Assembly: GCA_000531095.1 (NCBI GenBank)
Contig: HG799462.1
Coordinates: 417,743 to 481,742 of the forward strand
Direction of reading: 5' to 3'
DNA: 64,000 nucleotides
Origin: Gemmata massiliana
GTDB taxonomy: Bacteria > Planctomycetota > Planctomycetia > Gemmatales > Gemmataceae
In this document: one piece after another, positions 42,878 to 51,725 of the stretch
Layout: each line of letters starts with the position of its first letter
Numbering within the stretch: position 1 is the first letter of the stretch
Made by a program: the position numbers and the translations under genes
The notes under the pieces: model-generated
The model's input: the letters and a program-made list of their open reading frames with translations, nothing else
What the model was told of the DNA's origin: nothing
Databases searched by the model: none

Positions 42878-43390
42878 ATGCGAACGATGTTCACAGTAGC
42901 CGCGTTGATGGTGTTCGTTGGCACGGTTGGCGCCGACGACAAGAAGTTCGAGTCGAAGGAAGGCAAGTTCAGTGTAAAGTTCCCCGGCGATGAGAAGCCG
43001 AAGGCACTAACTCCGAAAGCCGGCGGTCTGGACCTGAACATCACGATTGTGGAGAAGGGCAAGAACGGCTTCGCGGTGATCTACTCGGACATGCCCGCGG
43101 ACGTCATCAAAGGAGCCACGCCGCCCAAGTTGCTCGAAGGTGGTGAGAAAGGCCTCGTCGACATCTTCAAGGCGAAGGTCAACAAGTCGGCCGAAACGAA
43201 ATTCAAAGCGAACGGGAAAGAGTTCCCGGCGCGCGAAATCTTCGCGGAGAAAGATAGCCTGAACCTGCGCGTGACACTCGTGCTGGTAGAAAACCGGCTG
43301 TACCAAGTGTTCGTCGTGTCCGAAGCGAAGGACGTTGTGACGGGGAAAGAAGCGGAGGACTTCGTGAAGTCGTTCGAGCTGGCAAAGTGA
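42878..43390 (+). CDS. Exported protein, tandem paralogue 3 of 3
   Basis: 170 residues; 16 bp after paralogue 2, with GAGGAG upstream. Signal peptide about 1-18 (MRTMFTVAALMVFVGTVGA), then 'FESKEGKFSVKFPGDEKPKA', 'ANGKEFPAREIFAEKD' and 'VENRLYQVFVVSEAKDVVTG'. Third member of the tandem family. The tRNA-Pro gene follows 67 bp later. Confidence 0.82.
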   Translation: MRTMFTVAALMVFVGTVGADDKKFESKEGKFSVKFPGDEKPKALTPKAGGLDLNITIVEKGKNGFAVIYSDMPADVIKGATPPKLLEGGEKGLVDIFKAKVNKSAETKFKANGKEFPAREIFAEKDSLNLRVTLVLVENRLYQVFVVSEAKDVVTGKEAEDFVKSFELAK

Positions 43391-43457
43391 ACCTGGCCTA
43401 CCGCGGCCGTGTCCGAATCGATAACATGAGTGCGGGTCGGTTGTCACCCGCACGAAT

Positions 43458-43532
43458 CGGGGCGTAGCGCAGTCTGGCTAGCGCGCCTGCCTTGGGAGCA
43501 GGAGGCCGTGGGTTCAAATCCCGCCGCCCCGA
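43458..43532 (+). tRNA. tRNA-Pro (anticodon TGG)
   Basis: All four stems pair: acceptor CGGGGCG/CGCCCCG, D stem GCGC/GCGC, anticodon stem CCTGC/GCAGG with loop CTTGGGA (TGG anticodon), variable AGGCC, T stem GTGGG/CCCGC with loop TTCAAAT, and A as discriminator. CCA is not encoded. 75 nt. A very long hairpin begins 15 bp downstream. Confidence 0.97.
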
Positions 43533-43540
43533 CTTTTGAC

Positions 43541-43612
43541 CGAGTACGAACGTTGTGAGGCTCGCGCGAACGGATTCACCGATCGCGCGAGCCTCACAAC
43601 GTTCTATACTCG
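43541..43612. repeat. 28-bp inverted repeat after tRNA-Pro
   Basis: Perfect 22-bp arms at 43548-43569 and 43583-43604 (GAACGTTGTGAGGCTCGCGC... and its reverse complement), 13-nt loop, with six further pairs (CGAGTA/TACTCG) beyond a small mismatch. It ends five bases before the start of the next gene. Likely terminates or processes the tRNA transcript; no U-tract is seen. Confidence 0.85.
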
Positions 43613-43616
43613 CACA

Positions 43617-44753
43617 ATGACCCCGAATCCCACGCCACGGTTCCTACCCCTATTCCTGATTGCGCTCGCGGTCCGAATTTGTACGGTTGCACTTGGTCTA
43701 GTGCTCGCGACACTTCCCCCCGATCCCTACTCCCACAACGAAACTCCCACGCACATTCGCGACGCCTGCAGTCTCAGCTCCGCGCGCCACATCGAACCGT
43801 GGTACCGGTGGGACGCAGTGTGGATGGCTGAAATCGCGGAGAAGGGGTTCGCCAATAGCACCCGCCCGGATGGTCAAAGTGGGGTCGCGTTTCAGCCCGC
43901 GATGCCCGCGAGCATGGCCCTCGCGAACCTGCTCGGCCTGAACATGTTTTGGGCCGGAGTGATAATCGCGAACCTCATTGGGGCAGCGGGTGCGGCGGTA
44001 TTCGGGCGCGTCGCCTCGCACCTCCTCAACGATCCCGGTACGGCCTGGCGAACACTGGCGCTCCTGCTCACGTTCCCTACCGCGTTCTTTTTTTCCGCGG
44101 CCTACAATGAATCGTTCGGCCTGTTCTTCACCGCACTCGCACTTACGGCTTGGCTCCGGCACCGACCCATCACGGCCGGGCTCGCCTCACTCGGTGGATC
44201 ACTCGCGCGATTAACAGGTGTCGCGCTCGGGGTCGCAGCCGCTTGTGATTGGGTCGCCAAGCGCGACCGAAAAGAACTCCCGCGCACTCTGGCTCTCGTG
44301 ATCGGTAGCGCTGGCGGCATCGCGCTCTTCTGGGGCTTTCTGTGGTGGATCGTGGACGACCCATTCGCGAGCCTAAAAGCGCACTCGAAGTGGGGACGGG
44401 CGCCGCTATCGTGGGAGAACCCGTTCCGCACTATCGAATCTATCTACGATCCCACGGTGCCCCATTGGGGTGAAGCATTTCTCGTGCTGGGTGTCACGGT
44501 CCTCGGGATTCGCGCGTGGCGCAAGCGCGGGACATTTTGGGGCGTGCTCACGTTGGTACCCGTGGCCCAGATGTTTGCTTCGGGTACGCTCCTTAGTGCC
44601 CACCGCGTCGTACTCGCATCGCTCCCCGCGTTCATCGAACTCGCCGATCTGTTCCGCACCCGAAGATCACTATTCGCTGTGACATTAATCGGGTTCGCCT
44701 TCGCGCAACTCGTTTTGCTGAATCGTTTCGTCCGCTGGCAGTTCGCGGGGTAG
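43617..44753 (+). CDS. PIG-V-like mannosyltransferase family membrane protein
   Basis: 378 residues, about eight to ten hydrophobic segments. The motifs 'WYRWDAVWMAEIAEKGF', 'GVAFQPAMPASMALANLLGL', 'LTFPTAFFFSAAYNESFGLF' and 'LGGSLARLTGVALGVAAACD' match the PIG-V/GT76-like family of lipid-linked sugar mannosyltransferases, also common in bacteria without GPI anchors. The ATG lies at the edge of the long hairpin and has no evident ribosome site, so translation start is uncertain. Acceptor unknown. Confidence 0.82.
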   Translation: MTPNPTPRFLPLFLIALAVRICTVALGLVLATLPPDPYSHNETPTHIRDACSLSSARHIEPWYRWDAVWMAEIAEKGFANSTRPDGQSGVAFQPAMPASMALANLLGLNMFWAGVIIANLIGAAGAAVFGRVASHLLNDPGTAWRTLALLLTFPTAFFFSAAYNESFGLFFTALALTAWLRHRPITAGLASLGGSLARLTGVALGVAAACDWVAKRDRKELPRTLALVIGSAGGIALFWGFLWWIVDDPFASLKAHSKWGRAPLSWENPFRTIESIYDPTVPHWGEAFLVLGVTVLGIRAWRKRGTFWGVLTLVPVAQMFASGTLLSAHRVVLASLPAFIELADLFRTRRSLFAVTLIGFAFAQLVLLNRFVRWQFAG

Positions 44754-44921
44754 GGCGGTGCAATTGCGCTAATTCTGCTTTGCGCTCCAATTGTCGCGCC
44801 AGTGATTCGGACAATTCCATTTCGCTTTCCTTGCACTCTCCAGAACACGCACTAGTATTTCGACCCCCTCTTTACCTATCTTGGTCACTGGCGAGTTCGG
44901 TTCCTTCATCGAGTGCCCGCG

Positions 44922-45749
44922 ATGAATCGTCGGATCTTTCTGAAAGCGGCTCTTGCTTCGGTCGTGCCGGGGTTGGGGTGTGGTGTTGCGTATGGACTGT
45001 TCGAGTCGGGTTGGGTTCAAGTCACGCGGCCCACGATCACGCTCCCACACCTGCCAAAAGAATTCGACGGTACGACGGTCGCCCTGCTCACCGACATCCA
45101 CCACGGCCCGTTCACCTCGCTCGATTACGTCAACGCGGTCGTGCGAACTACCCTCGCGCTGCGCCCCGACCTGATCGTCCTGGGTGGCGACTACTCCCTC
45201 AAGGAAGAGAAGTACATTCGCCCGTGCTTCAACGCGATGGCCGCGCTGGACGCCCCGCTGGGAGTGTTCGGCGTTCTCGGAAATCACGATTACTGGCACG
45301 GGCTGGATGCAACTCGGGCCGGCTTTCAGGAAGCGGAAATCGGCGAATTGACGAACCGCGGCGTCTGGATCGAGCGCAACGGCAGCCGGTTCCGCCTTGC
45401 GGGTGTCGATGATTTGTGGATGGGCAAAGTCGATGTAAAAGCCGCGCTCGGCGACGCCACGACCGAAGATGCGTGCTTGCTCCTGAGCCACAACCCGGAC
45501 GTCGCGGAGAAAATGCGAGACCCGCGCGTCGGCCTGATCCTGAGCGGTCACACGCACGGCGGGCAAGTCGTGTTCCCGACCGGGGACGCACCGTTCGTCC
45601 CCAGCCATTACGGGACCAAGTACCTGAAGGGACTCGTTCAAGCTCCGAACACGCAGGTGTACATCTCGCGCGGCCTCGGTACCACGAGCGCGCCGTTCCG
45701 CGTCGGGAGCCGCCCCGAGTTGACGTTCATGACGCTGCGAAGTGCATAG
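44922..45749 (+). CDS. Metallophosphoesterase (YkuE/YaeI-like) with membrane/Tat leader
   Basis: 275 residues from the ATG at 44922 (a GTG at 44913 is also possible). N-terminal 'NRRIFLKAALASVVPGLGCG' is a twin-Arg-like hydrophobic leader. Catalytic set complete: 'ALLTDIHHGPF', 'VLGGDYSL', 'GVLGNHDYW', 'LLLSHNPDV' and 'ILSGHTHGGQVVFP'. Family members hydrolyse UDP-2,3-diacylglucosamine-type or other phosphodiesters at the membrane surface; substrate here unknown. Confidence 0.92.
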   Translation: MNRRIFLKAALASVVPGLGCGVAYGLFESGWVQVTRPTITLPHLPKEFDGTTVALLTDIHHGPFTSLDYVNAVVRTTLALRPDLIVLGGDYSLKEEKYIRPCFNAMAALDAPLGVFGVLGNHDYWHGLDATRAGFQEAEIGELTNRGVWIERNGSRFRLAGVDDLWMGKVDVKAALGDATTEDACLLLSHNPDVAEKMRDPRVGLILSGHTHGGQVVFPTGDAPFVPSHYGTKYLKGLVQAPNTQVYISRGLGTTSAPFRVGSRPELTFMTLRSA

Positions 45750-45919
45750 TTCTACCACCGCGCTCGTGTGGCAAAAACAAAGCCACCGAGTACGAACCAC
45801 GCAAGTAGCCTGAAAGCGCCGCGGCGCGGCAGTTTTCCACCTCCTGCCGCTTTACCAACTCCCGCTATACCATTCCCGGCCCGCGCTTCCGCGGGCGAAT
45901 AGCACTTAAAGGAGTGACC

Positions 45920-46351
45920 ATGCGCACGCTGCTCGCACTGGGATTAGTGGCCACGGTGTTCGGGGCTTATGCTGTTGCCGACGACAAGAAAGACCCGACG
46001 ACCGGTAAGTGGGTGATCGAATCCGTCACCCGCGACGGAAAGCCGAACAACGCGCTCAAGGGAGCAACCCGCGAACACACCGACGGCAAGTACACGCTCA
46101 CACCGGCGAAGGACTCGAAGGCCGCCCCCACGACCGGCACCTACACGCTCGACACCACCAAGTCGCCGGTCACCATCGACATCAAACCGAAGGGCGGCAC
46201 CTACGACGGCAAAACGCTCCTCGGCATCGCGAAGCTTGATGGCGACACATTGACGGTCGCGTTCGCCGAACCGGGCAAGGATCGGCCGACGAAGTTCGAG
46301 AGCGCTGAAGGCAGTGGGATCGTGGTCGCAGTCCACAAGAAGGCGAAGTAG
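45920..46351 (+). CDS. TIGR03067-type exported protein
   Basis: 143 residues; AAAGGAGTGACC before the ATG. Signal peptide 1-20 (MRTLLALGLVATVFGAYAVA). Domain typical of this planctomycete/verrucomicrobial family: 'TTGKWVIESVTRDGKPNN', 'YTLDTTKSPVTIDIKPKGG', 'GIAKLDGDTLTVAFAEPG' and 'RPTKFESAEGSGIVVAVHKK'. Lipocalin-like small barrel expected; ligand unknown. A 28-bp inverted repeat follows. Confidence 0.9.
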   Translation: MRTLLALGLVATVFGAYAVADDKKDPTTGKWVIESVTRDGKPNNALKGATREHTDGKYTLTPAKDSKAAPTTGTYTLDTTKSPVTIDIKPKGGTYDGKTLLGIAKLDGDTLTVAFAEPGKDRPTKFESAEGSGIVVAVHKKAK

Positions 46352-46362
46352 TCGCGTAAATG

Positions 46363-46445
46363 CGAACGGCCGGTGTGAGCCGATCGGTGAAACTCCACAT
46401 CGTACTGTGTGGAAGTCTCACCGATCGGCTCACACCGGCCGTTCG
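46363..46445. terminator. 28-bp perfect inverted repeat between convergent genes
   Basis: Arms 46363-46390 and 46418-46445 are exact reverse complements (CGAACGGCCGGTGTGAGCCG... on the left), and the 27-nt interior holds a second small stem (CCACA/TGTGG). It separates the TIGR03067 gene from the minus-strand CxxCH gene, suggesting bidirectional termination; on the minus strand CATTTACG follows. Confidence 0.85.
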
Positions 46446-46462
46446 CCAAACGAGTCGACCGT

Positions 46463-49400
46463 TTACTTCTTCAGCGGCTCTTTCAGACTCGATAAGAACT
46501 CGACCAAATCACGCAGTTCGCGCCGCGACAACTTCTTGTGCAAGTCGTCCGGCATCGCACTCGGCCCGGTCCGCCGAGCGACGATGTCTTCCGTCGGGAT
46601 CGTCAGTTCCTTCGCCTCCGCGGTGACGAGTTTCACCTGCTTCTTGTCCTCGGCCTTAATGATGCCGGTCACGACGCGGTCGTCGGCCAGCGTCAACACC
46701 GCAGTCTCGTAACCCTTCGCGATCTTCGCGTTCGGGAGTGCGATCGCTTCGAGCAGGTAGCGCCGGTCTTTTTGCACATCAGCCGCGATCCCGTTCAGCG
46801 CGGGACCAACGTCACCACCCTGACCGTCGAGCCGGTGGCACCGCTGACAGTAAACCGCGGAGTTATTCAGGAAGATGTTGCGACCCTTCTCGATGTCGCC
46901 GCCTTCGAGCGATTCGAGGAACGGTGCGAGCTTGTTACCGTTCGCCTCGTTCGCAATCTTGTTTTGACCCGAGCGGTACTTCTCCACCTTCGGCTTGAGC
47001 TGTGTGTACAGCTTCAGCTTGGATGTGTTAGCCCGCTGTTCGGCCGCATCGAGCACGTCGAGGACGAGCGCGGCGGGAACCTTGCCGCTACTCACCCGAT
47101 CGAGCCACTCGGACAGCAGCTTATCCGTTTCCTCCGAAGCCTTCTGAGTCGCGAGAATCGCGAAAGCACCCTGTTTCTCAGCAAGCGAGGTCTTCTCGTC
47201 TTCGAGAAGGGCGGGTAGCGATTTCAAAACGGTACTCGCATCAAAGTGCGACTGCACGGTTCGCCCCGCAGCGCGAAGGCGCGGTTCGTCACTCGATAGT
47301 GCGTAAGCCGCGAGTCCCTTGGTGCCCGCGTCCTTGAGGGCCTCCACCGCAAACAGCGCTTCCACTCGGGTACCAACTGGGTTCTTCGCGTCCTTCACGA
47401 GCGCGGCCATCGCCGGACCGAACTCCTTGAGGTTCAACTTCGCAGCGACTTGAGCAGCTTCTTTGCGAACGGTGTCCGAACCCGCGAACACACCGACACC
47501 CGCCTTCTTGAGCGCGTTGACGGCAATGCTCGAGTCGCGCGGAGCGATGTCGAGCGTCAGCCCGGTGATCGGATCACGACGCGGCGGCTTCGTCCAGTCG
47601 CCGAGTAACTTGAGTGCGAACGCGCGAACGTAGTCCGGTTCACTCTGACGTGCAGCGAAGGTCGCAACGCGGTCCGCGGCCTCGGGCGTACCCAGACAGT
47701 AGTTCGCAGCCAGCGCACGGAAGGAGATGGCATCCGGTTGGCCGGCCTTGTCCGCGAACTTCGCCAGTGCCTCGCCATTACCAATGCGCTCGTCGTAGAT
47801 CGCCCGCGCCGCTTCGGTGACGATCCCGGCATCAGCGTCCGCGAGGAACTCGGCAACCTTGTCACTCTTGTGCTTCCGGAGTGCGAGCACAACGCCCAGG
47901 CGCACTGCGGGCACGTCGTACTTATCTTTCTCCCGCTCCTTCGCAACCTTCAACACATTCACTAGGTCCGCAGGATTACGAGCAGCGTGAACCAATCCCA
48001 TTACGGCCGCGTGCCGGAGGTACGGATCTTTGTTGTTGTTTGCCTTGAGCAAATCAAAGAGAGGAGCAAACTGTGTCATCTCCGACGCGGGGTAGGTCGG
48101 CAAAGCGAATCCTGGACCAGCACTCTTACCAAATGCGACTGCGGCAGCGGCCTTCACGCGATCATCCGGGTCGACAAAAGCTTTCAGAATCGCTGCCCGA
48201 ATATCATTTATCTCTGACACATTCCTGCCGGAGTGGACTACTACCCGGCCCAGTTGCTCAATTGCCGCACGCTTCACCTCAGTATTTTCGTTCGTCACGA
48301 GAGCGAGCAACGCCCCCCAAGCAGACTCGGTATTCCGAGCAATTTGGCCAAGGCCCCACACCGCGTGCAGCCGAGCGAGTTGGCTCTGCGAGCCATTCAG
48401 CACCCTGCTAAACGCCTTCGTCGCATCTTCCACTTTTCGCGAAGCCAACTCAAATTGCGCCTCCTGACGAACTTGTTGGTGAGAGAATTCGAGCAGCTTG
48501 GCCAACTCCGCAATGGTCTTCTTCTCGAAGCCCTCTGCGAGCAACTTCTGGGCCTCGGCCACTTGAGGGTTCTTCATCGCCGTCGGATCGGTGACGCGGA
48601 AGATGCGCCCGCGGTTCTGCGGCGCCCACCCGCCGACCCAGTCGGACCAGTAGAACGCGCCGTCCGGTCCGAATTCACAGTCGGTCGGCACCAGCCCGCG
48701 CACGAACGGTTCGGGCTTGCTGATCTCGAAACCCGCGCCCTTCGGCTTCACGGCCAGCGACCAAATCACACTGTTGCTGGCGCTCGATGTGAAGTCGCAC
48801 GCGAAGAAGTGATCCTTGTACTTGTCGTTCAGTCCGATGCCGGGATAGTGCGTGATGCCCGCGGGACCGTTCCCGAAGTTTGCCAGAGGCGGCACGATCC
48901 ACGCCGGTTGCCCATCGTGCTGCGGCAGCCACAACTTCTCCGTGTTCCATGCGCCACGATTACCCTGTGGCACCGCCGGCGTGTGGTAACCGGTGCTGTA
49001 CTGGAAGCCCCCGCGCCACCCGCTGTCACCACCCTCGACGATGTGAACCCACCGCGCCCGGTCGCCGCTGTCACAGTTGTTATCAAAAGTGAACAGGTTG
49101 CCGAAGTCGTCGAACGCGATCTCCTGCGGGTTCCGCAACCCGGAGTGAACGACTTCGAGGTTCCTCCCGTCCGGGTCGCACCGCAGCACTGCGCCAGTGT
49201 TCGGATATTCGAGTTTCTTTCCTTCCTTAGTGGTCACCGTGAACCCGCGGTCGCCGATGCTGAAGTACAGCTTCCCGTCCGGTCCCATACGGAGGCCGTG
49301 CAGGTCGTGACCGAGGAACTGCACCGTCGGCCCGAACCCGGTGAACAGCGACTTCTTTTCGTCGGCCTTGTTCGTCCCCTTCGTGTCCTTCAGAACGTAC

Positions 49401-49930
49401 AGGTCGGGGATACACGTGAAGTACACCTGCCCCTTGCGGGCGAGTACGCCGGCCGCGAGTCCGTCCTGGGGCCGGTTGTAACCGCCCGAAAACACTTCAC
49501 TCTTGTCCGCCTTACCGCTCCCGGTACTGTCCCACACCACCCGCAGTTGGTCCTCGTACTTCTCGTAGCCCTTGAAGTTGTGCTTCCGGTACATCGCGAG
49601 CAGGTCGTCGATGCTCCGGTTCGCGAGGTCTTCGTCGAGCCAGTACATGTGCGCGCGAGTGTCGGGCACGCCATGCTCGAAGCGCGTCGTCTCCGCGACG
49701 AACGCGCGCCCCTTCTCATCAAAGCAAAAACTCACGGGATTCATCATCAGTGGGGCCGCGGCCCACACGTCTACCTTCAACCCCTTCTCAGCGGGTTGAA
49801 CCTGGGCCAGTGCGTCCTCGTCGCCGGACTTTCCCTTCGCGGGTTGAGCGCCCGCAGTCGGCGTACTGTTGGGCGAAATTGTGAAAAGTAACGCGACCAA
49901 CGGCGGTAGCGCAACGAAATAGCGAGACAT
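46463..49930 (-). CDS. PVC-type heme-binding CxxCH protein (dehydrogenase-like propeller, HEAT repeats, cytochrome c)
   Basis: 1155 residues. Signal peptide about 1-28. Then a six-bladed glucose/sorbosone-dehydrogenase-like propeller (about 50-430: 'GRAFVAETTRFEHGVPDTRA', 'LRMGPDGKLYFSIGDRGFTV', 'CDPDGRNLEVVHSGLRNPQE', 'NFGNGPAGITHYPG'), alpha-helical HEAT-like repeats (about 460-980: 'KRAAIEQLGRV', 'LRHAAVMGLVHAARNP'), and a C-terminal cytochrome c domain with 'NSAVYCQRCHRLDGQGGDVG' (CxxCH) and a distal Met region. Predicted periplasmic electron-transfer protein of sugar or polysaccharide oxidation; substrate unknown. Start 49930 chosen by the signal peptide. Confidence 0.94.
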   Translation of the reverse strand: MSRYFVALPPLVALLFTISPNSTPTAGAQPAKGKSGDEDALAQVQPAEKGLKVDVWAAAPLMMNPVSFCFDEKGRAFVAETTRFEHGVPDTRAHMYWLDEDLANRSIDDLLAMYRKHNFKGYEKYEDQLRVVWDSTGSGKADKSEVFSGGYNRPQDGLAAGVLARKGQVYFTCIPDLYVLKDTKGTNKADEKKSLFTGFGPTVQFLGHDLHGLRMGPDGKLYFSIGDRGFTVTTKEGKKLEYPNTGAVLRCDPDGRNLEVVHSGLRNPQEIAFDDFGNLFTFDNNCDSGDRARWVHIVEGGDSGWRGGFQYSTGYHTPAVPQGNRGAWNTEKLWLPQHDGQPAWIVPPLANFGNGPAGITHYPGIGLNDKYKDHFFACDFTSSASNSVIWSLAVKPKGAGFEISKPEPFVRGLVPTDCEFGPDGAFYWSDWVGGWAPQNRGRIFRVTDPTAMKNPQVAEAQKLLAEGFEKKTIAELAKLLEFSHQQVRQEAQFELASRKVEDATKAFSRVLNGSQSQLARLHAVWGLGQIARNTESAWGALLALVTNENTEVKRAAIEQLGRVVVHSGRNVSEINDIRAAILKAFVDPDDRVKAAAAVAFGKSAGPGFALPTYPASEMTQFAPLFDLLKANNNKDPYLRHAAVMGLVHAARNPADLVNVLKVAKEREKDKYDVPAVRLGVVLALRKHKSDKVAEFLADADAGIVTEAARAIYDERIGNGEALAKFADKAGQPDAISFRALAANYCLGTPEAADRVATFAARQSEPDYVRAFALKLLGDWTKPPRRDPITGLTLDIAPRDSSIAVNALKKAGVGVFAGSDTVRKEAAQVAAKLNLKEFGPAMAALVKDAKNPVGTRVEALFAVEALKDAGTKGLAAYALSSDEPRLRAAGRTVQSHFDASTVLKSLPALLEDEKTSLAEKQGAFAILATQKASEETDKLLSEWLDRVSSGKVPAALVLDVLDAAEQRANTSKLKLYTQLKPKVEKYRSGQNKIANEANGNKLAPFLESLEGGDIEKGRNIFLNNSAVYCQRCHRLDGQGGDVGPALNGIAADVQKDRRYLLEAIALPNAKIAKGYETAVLTLADDRVVTGIIKAEDKKQVKLVTAEAKELTIPTEDIVARRTGPSAMPDDLHKKLSRRELRDLVEFLSSLKEPLKK

Positions 49931-50028
49931 AGAGGAGATGCTCCGGGGCGGGAATTCAGCGGATGTATTGAGGCTACCGCAGACGGGTAAATGCGGCAAC
50001 CGCGGGAAGTGGGTCCGGCGGCAATCAA

Positions 50029-50086
50029 TTAAAACACCGACCCGGGTATCGGCGCCAGATTATTCTGACACCAAAACCCGGGTCGG
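50029..50086 (-). terminator. Terminator of the small lipoprotein gene
   Basis: Perfect 11-bp stem CCGACCCGGGT (50037-50047) and ACCCGGGTCGG (50076-50086); on the minus strand it is followed by TGTTTTAATTG. 32 bp after the stop of the 50118-50303 gene. Confidence 0.8.
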
Positions 50087-50117
50087 CATATTGTTTCAAA
50101 TTTAACAAACCACAGAA

Positions 50118-50303
50118 TCAGGGGCCTTTCTTCGGCATTTTGAGGCCTGTGGGGTCACCCGATCCCTTTTGCAAAGGAGTCATCGTCCCGATCGTCTTGT
50201 TCGGGTCAGACGTGTCAACAGCGCCGCTCGGGAACTTCTTGTCTTCGCACCCGACAGCCGTCAAGAACACACCGGCAACAAGGAGAGAAAAGCACTTCTT
50301 CAT
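50118..50303 (-). CDS. Small lipoprotein
   Basis: 61 residues. N-terminal 'MKKCFSLLVAGVFLTAVGCE' has a lipobox (AVGC at 16-19), then a short hydrophilic part 'DKKFPSGAVDTSDPNKTIGT' and 'GLKMPKKGP'. It has its own hairpin terminator. Such tiny lipoproteins often follow DUF1559 genes in planctomycetes, and here a DUF1559 gene lies just upstream in the same direction. Confidence 0.78.
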   Translation of the reverse strand: MKKCFSLLVAGVFLTAVGCEDKKFPSGAVDTSDPNKTIGTMTPLQKGSGDPTGLKMPKKGP

Positions 50304-50389
50304 CGGAGTTTGGCCTCGATTCGATGGAACGGGTCCGTGCCGGGGAGTTGGCGACAGACCGGAGAGAATTTAACGTGTTTCAACGGAAC

Positions 50390-50430
50390 GGGCCGCGGGG
50401 CGACGGGGATGAATCCCGGTCCCGCGGCCC
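50390..50430 (-). terminator. Hairpin after the DUF1559 gene
   Basis: Perfect 10-bp stem GGGCCGCGGG (50390-50399) and CCCGCGGCCC (50421-50430), 21-nt loop. It lies 48 bp after the DUF1559 stop on the minus strand; the U-tract is weak. Confidence 0.55.
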
Positions 50431-50478
50431 AGCAAACCGGGCCAGTCACCGCCTCATCCGCAGAGGCGGACACGGGCG

Positions 50479-51462
50479 TCACTCGCTCACGACGGAGCCG
50501 TCACCGACACCGTTTACCGCGACCCAAATCGGCCAGGACATACTGGTGCTAATACTGCCGACCGAACCGTCCGCACGGGCCACGTTGACCGAACTCCCGT
50601 GCATCGAACTGGCGCCCGGCCACTCACAGTTAATGCCCCACGCGGTCAGGTAGGTCGGCGGGAAGCTATACGGCGCGGTGAGCCCGCTGAGCCATTGTCC
50701 GTCCACGCTCGGAGTGGCGGAACCGTCCGGACCCATGAACGGAGGGAACTTCGAGGTGCCAGCGTACCCGGTGAAGACAAACGCCGCGCGGAACACCGAT
50801 TCGCCGCCACGGGCCCGGCGAATGCCGCCGCCCTGCGCGTTAAACGGACCGTTCTTGAAGCCGTAGCTCGTGACTTCAGCGACGGCCACGACGTTCGACG
50901 TACCGTCGGTGACGTCGGCGAACTTGAACGTCCGGTTGACCGTGAACAACCCAGAATAGTCACCCGTCGTGCCCGTGCCCGGGTTAAAAACAGCGGTCGT
51001 CCACCAGTGATAACCTTCGCTACCGGCGTAGTTCGTAACGGCGAGGTTGTGCGTTTCGTCAGACTTGCCGAAGCCGCCGTCGGACGGACAACGCAAGAGC
51101 CCCACGTCGGTCGCGGTGATCGCTTGCCCCCACGCGGGAGCGTTGATATTCGTCTGCTTGAACAGATTGTCTTGCTCCACAAACGGTAGCAAGTACGTCA
51201 GCCAGGTGTGGTGATTGGGCGGAGCATTCGTGGCCGGCACCGGCTTGGCCACCGTGAGTACACCAGCCGCCGGGAACTTCCCGTTGGAGTCGTGGAAGTT
51301 GTGCAGCGCCAACCCGATCTGCTTGAGGTTGTTCTGACACTTCATCCGGGCCGCGGCCTCACGGACCTTTTGGACCGCGGGAAGCAGCAGCCCAATCAGG
51401 ATCGCGATGATCGCAATGACGACCAACAACTCGATTAGCGTAAATCCCCTACGCGAACGCAT
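50479..51462 (-). CDS. DUF1559 protein with type II pseudopilin N-terminus
   Basis: 327 residues from the ATG at 51462. N-terminus '[20 protein letters not shown]' (prepilin cleavage site and helix), followed by '[20 protein letters not shown]', identical in style to the protein at 10291-11400. The body is DUF1559 ('[20 protein letters not shown]', '[20 protein letters not shown]'), ending '[20 protein letters not shown]'. It is shorter than the first copy. No clear ribosome site, so the start rests on the conserved N-terminus. Confidence 0.92.
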   Translation of the reverse strand: MRSRRGFTLIELLVVIAIIAILIGLLLPAVQKVREAAARMKCQNNLKQIGLALHNFHDSNGKFPAAGVLTVAKPVPATNAPPNHHTWLTYLLPFVEQDNLFKQTNINAPAWGQAITATDVGLLRCPSDGGFGKSDETHNLAVTNYAGSEGYHWWTTAVFNPGTGTTGDYSGLFTVNRTFKFADVTDGTSNVVAVAEVTSYGFKNGPFNAQGGGIRRARGGESVFRAAFVFTGYAGTSKFPPFMGPDGSATPSVDGQWLSGLTAPYSFPPTYLTAWGINCEWPGASSMHGSSVNVARADGSVGSISTSMSWPIWVAVNGVGDGSVVSE

Positions 51463-51725
51463 AAAACACCGTTGGGAGAGAGAAAAAATGACAGCGGGAA
51501 CGGCTCCGAGCAAAGAACGGCTTGAGCAAAAAAGAGAATTGGAAGCAGAAACCACCTCGGTTTCTACTCGTCAGCTACATGATCCTAAACCGACCTGATA
51601 ATTATCGCCAGCAAAAAATTCATAAGAACGGGCAGTACCTTCTCATAGTTCAGTACAATATTGTGCCAGAACCGGACCGCCCGCGAACGGTCGCGTGCAC
51701 CTCCCGTTCGTAACGAGATCCCATC

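Noticed and set aside
48233-49891. 552-residue open frame on the plus strand
   Set aside because: Antisense to the CxxCH gene, whose domains are unmistakable; no ribosome site, Arg/Pro-rich shadow composition.
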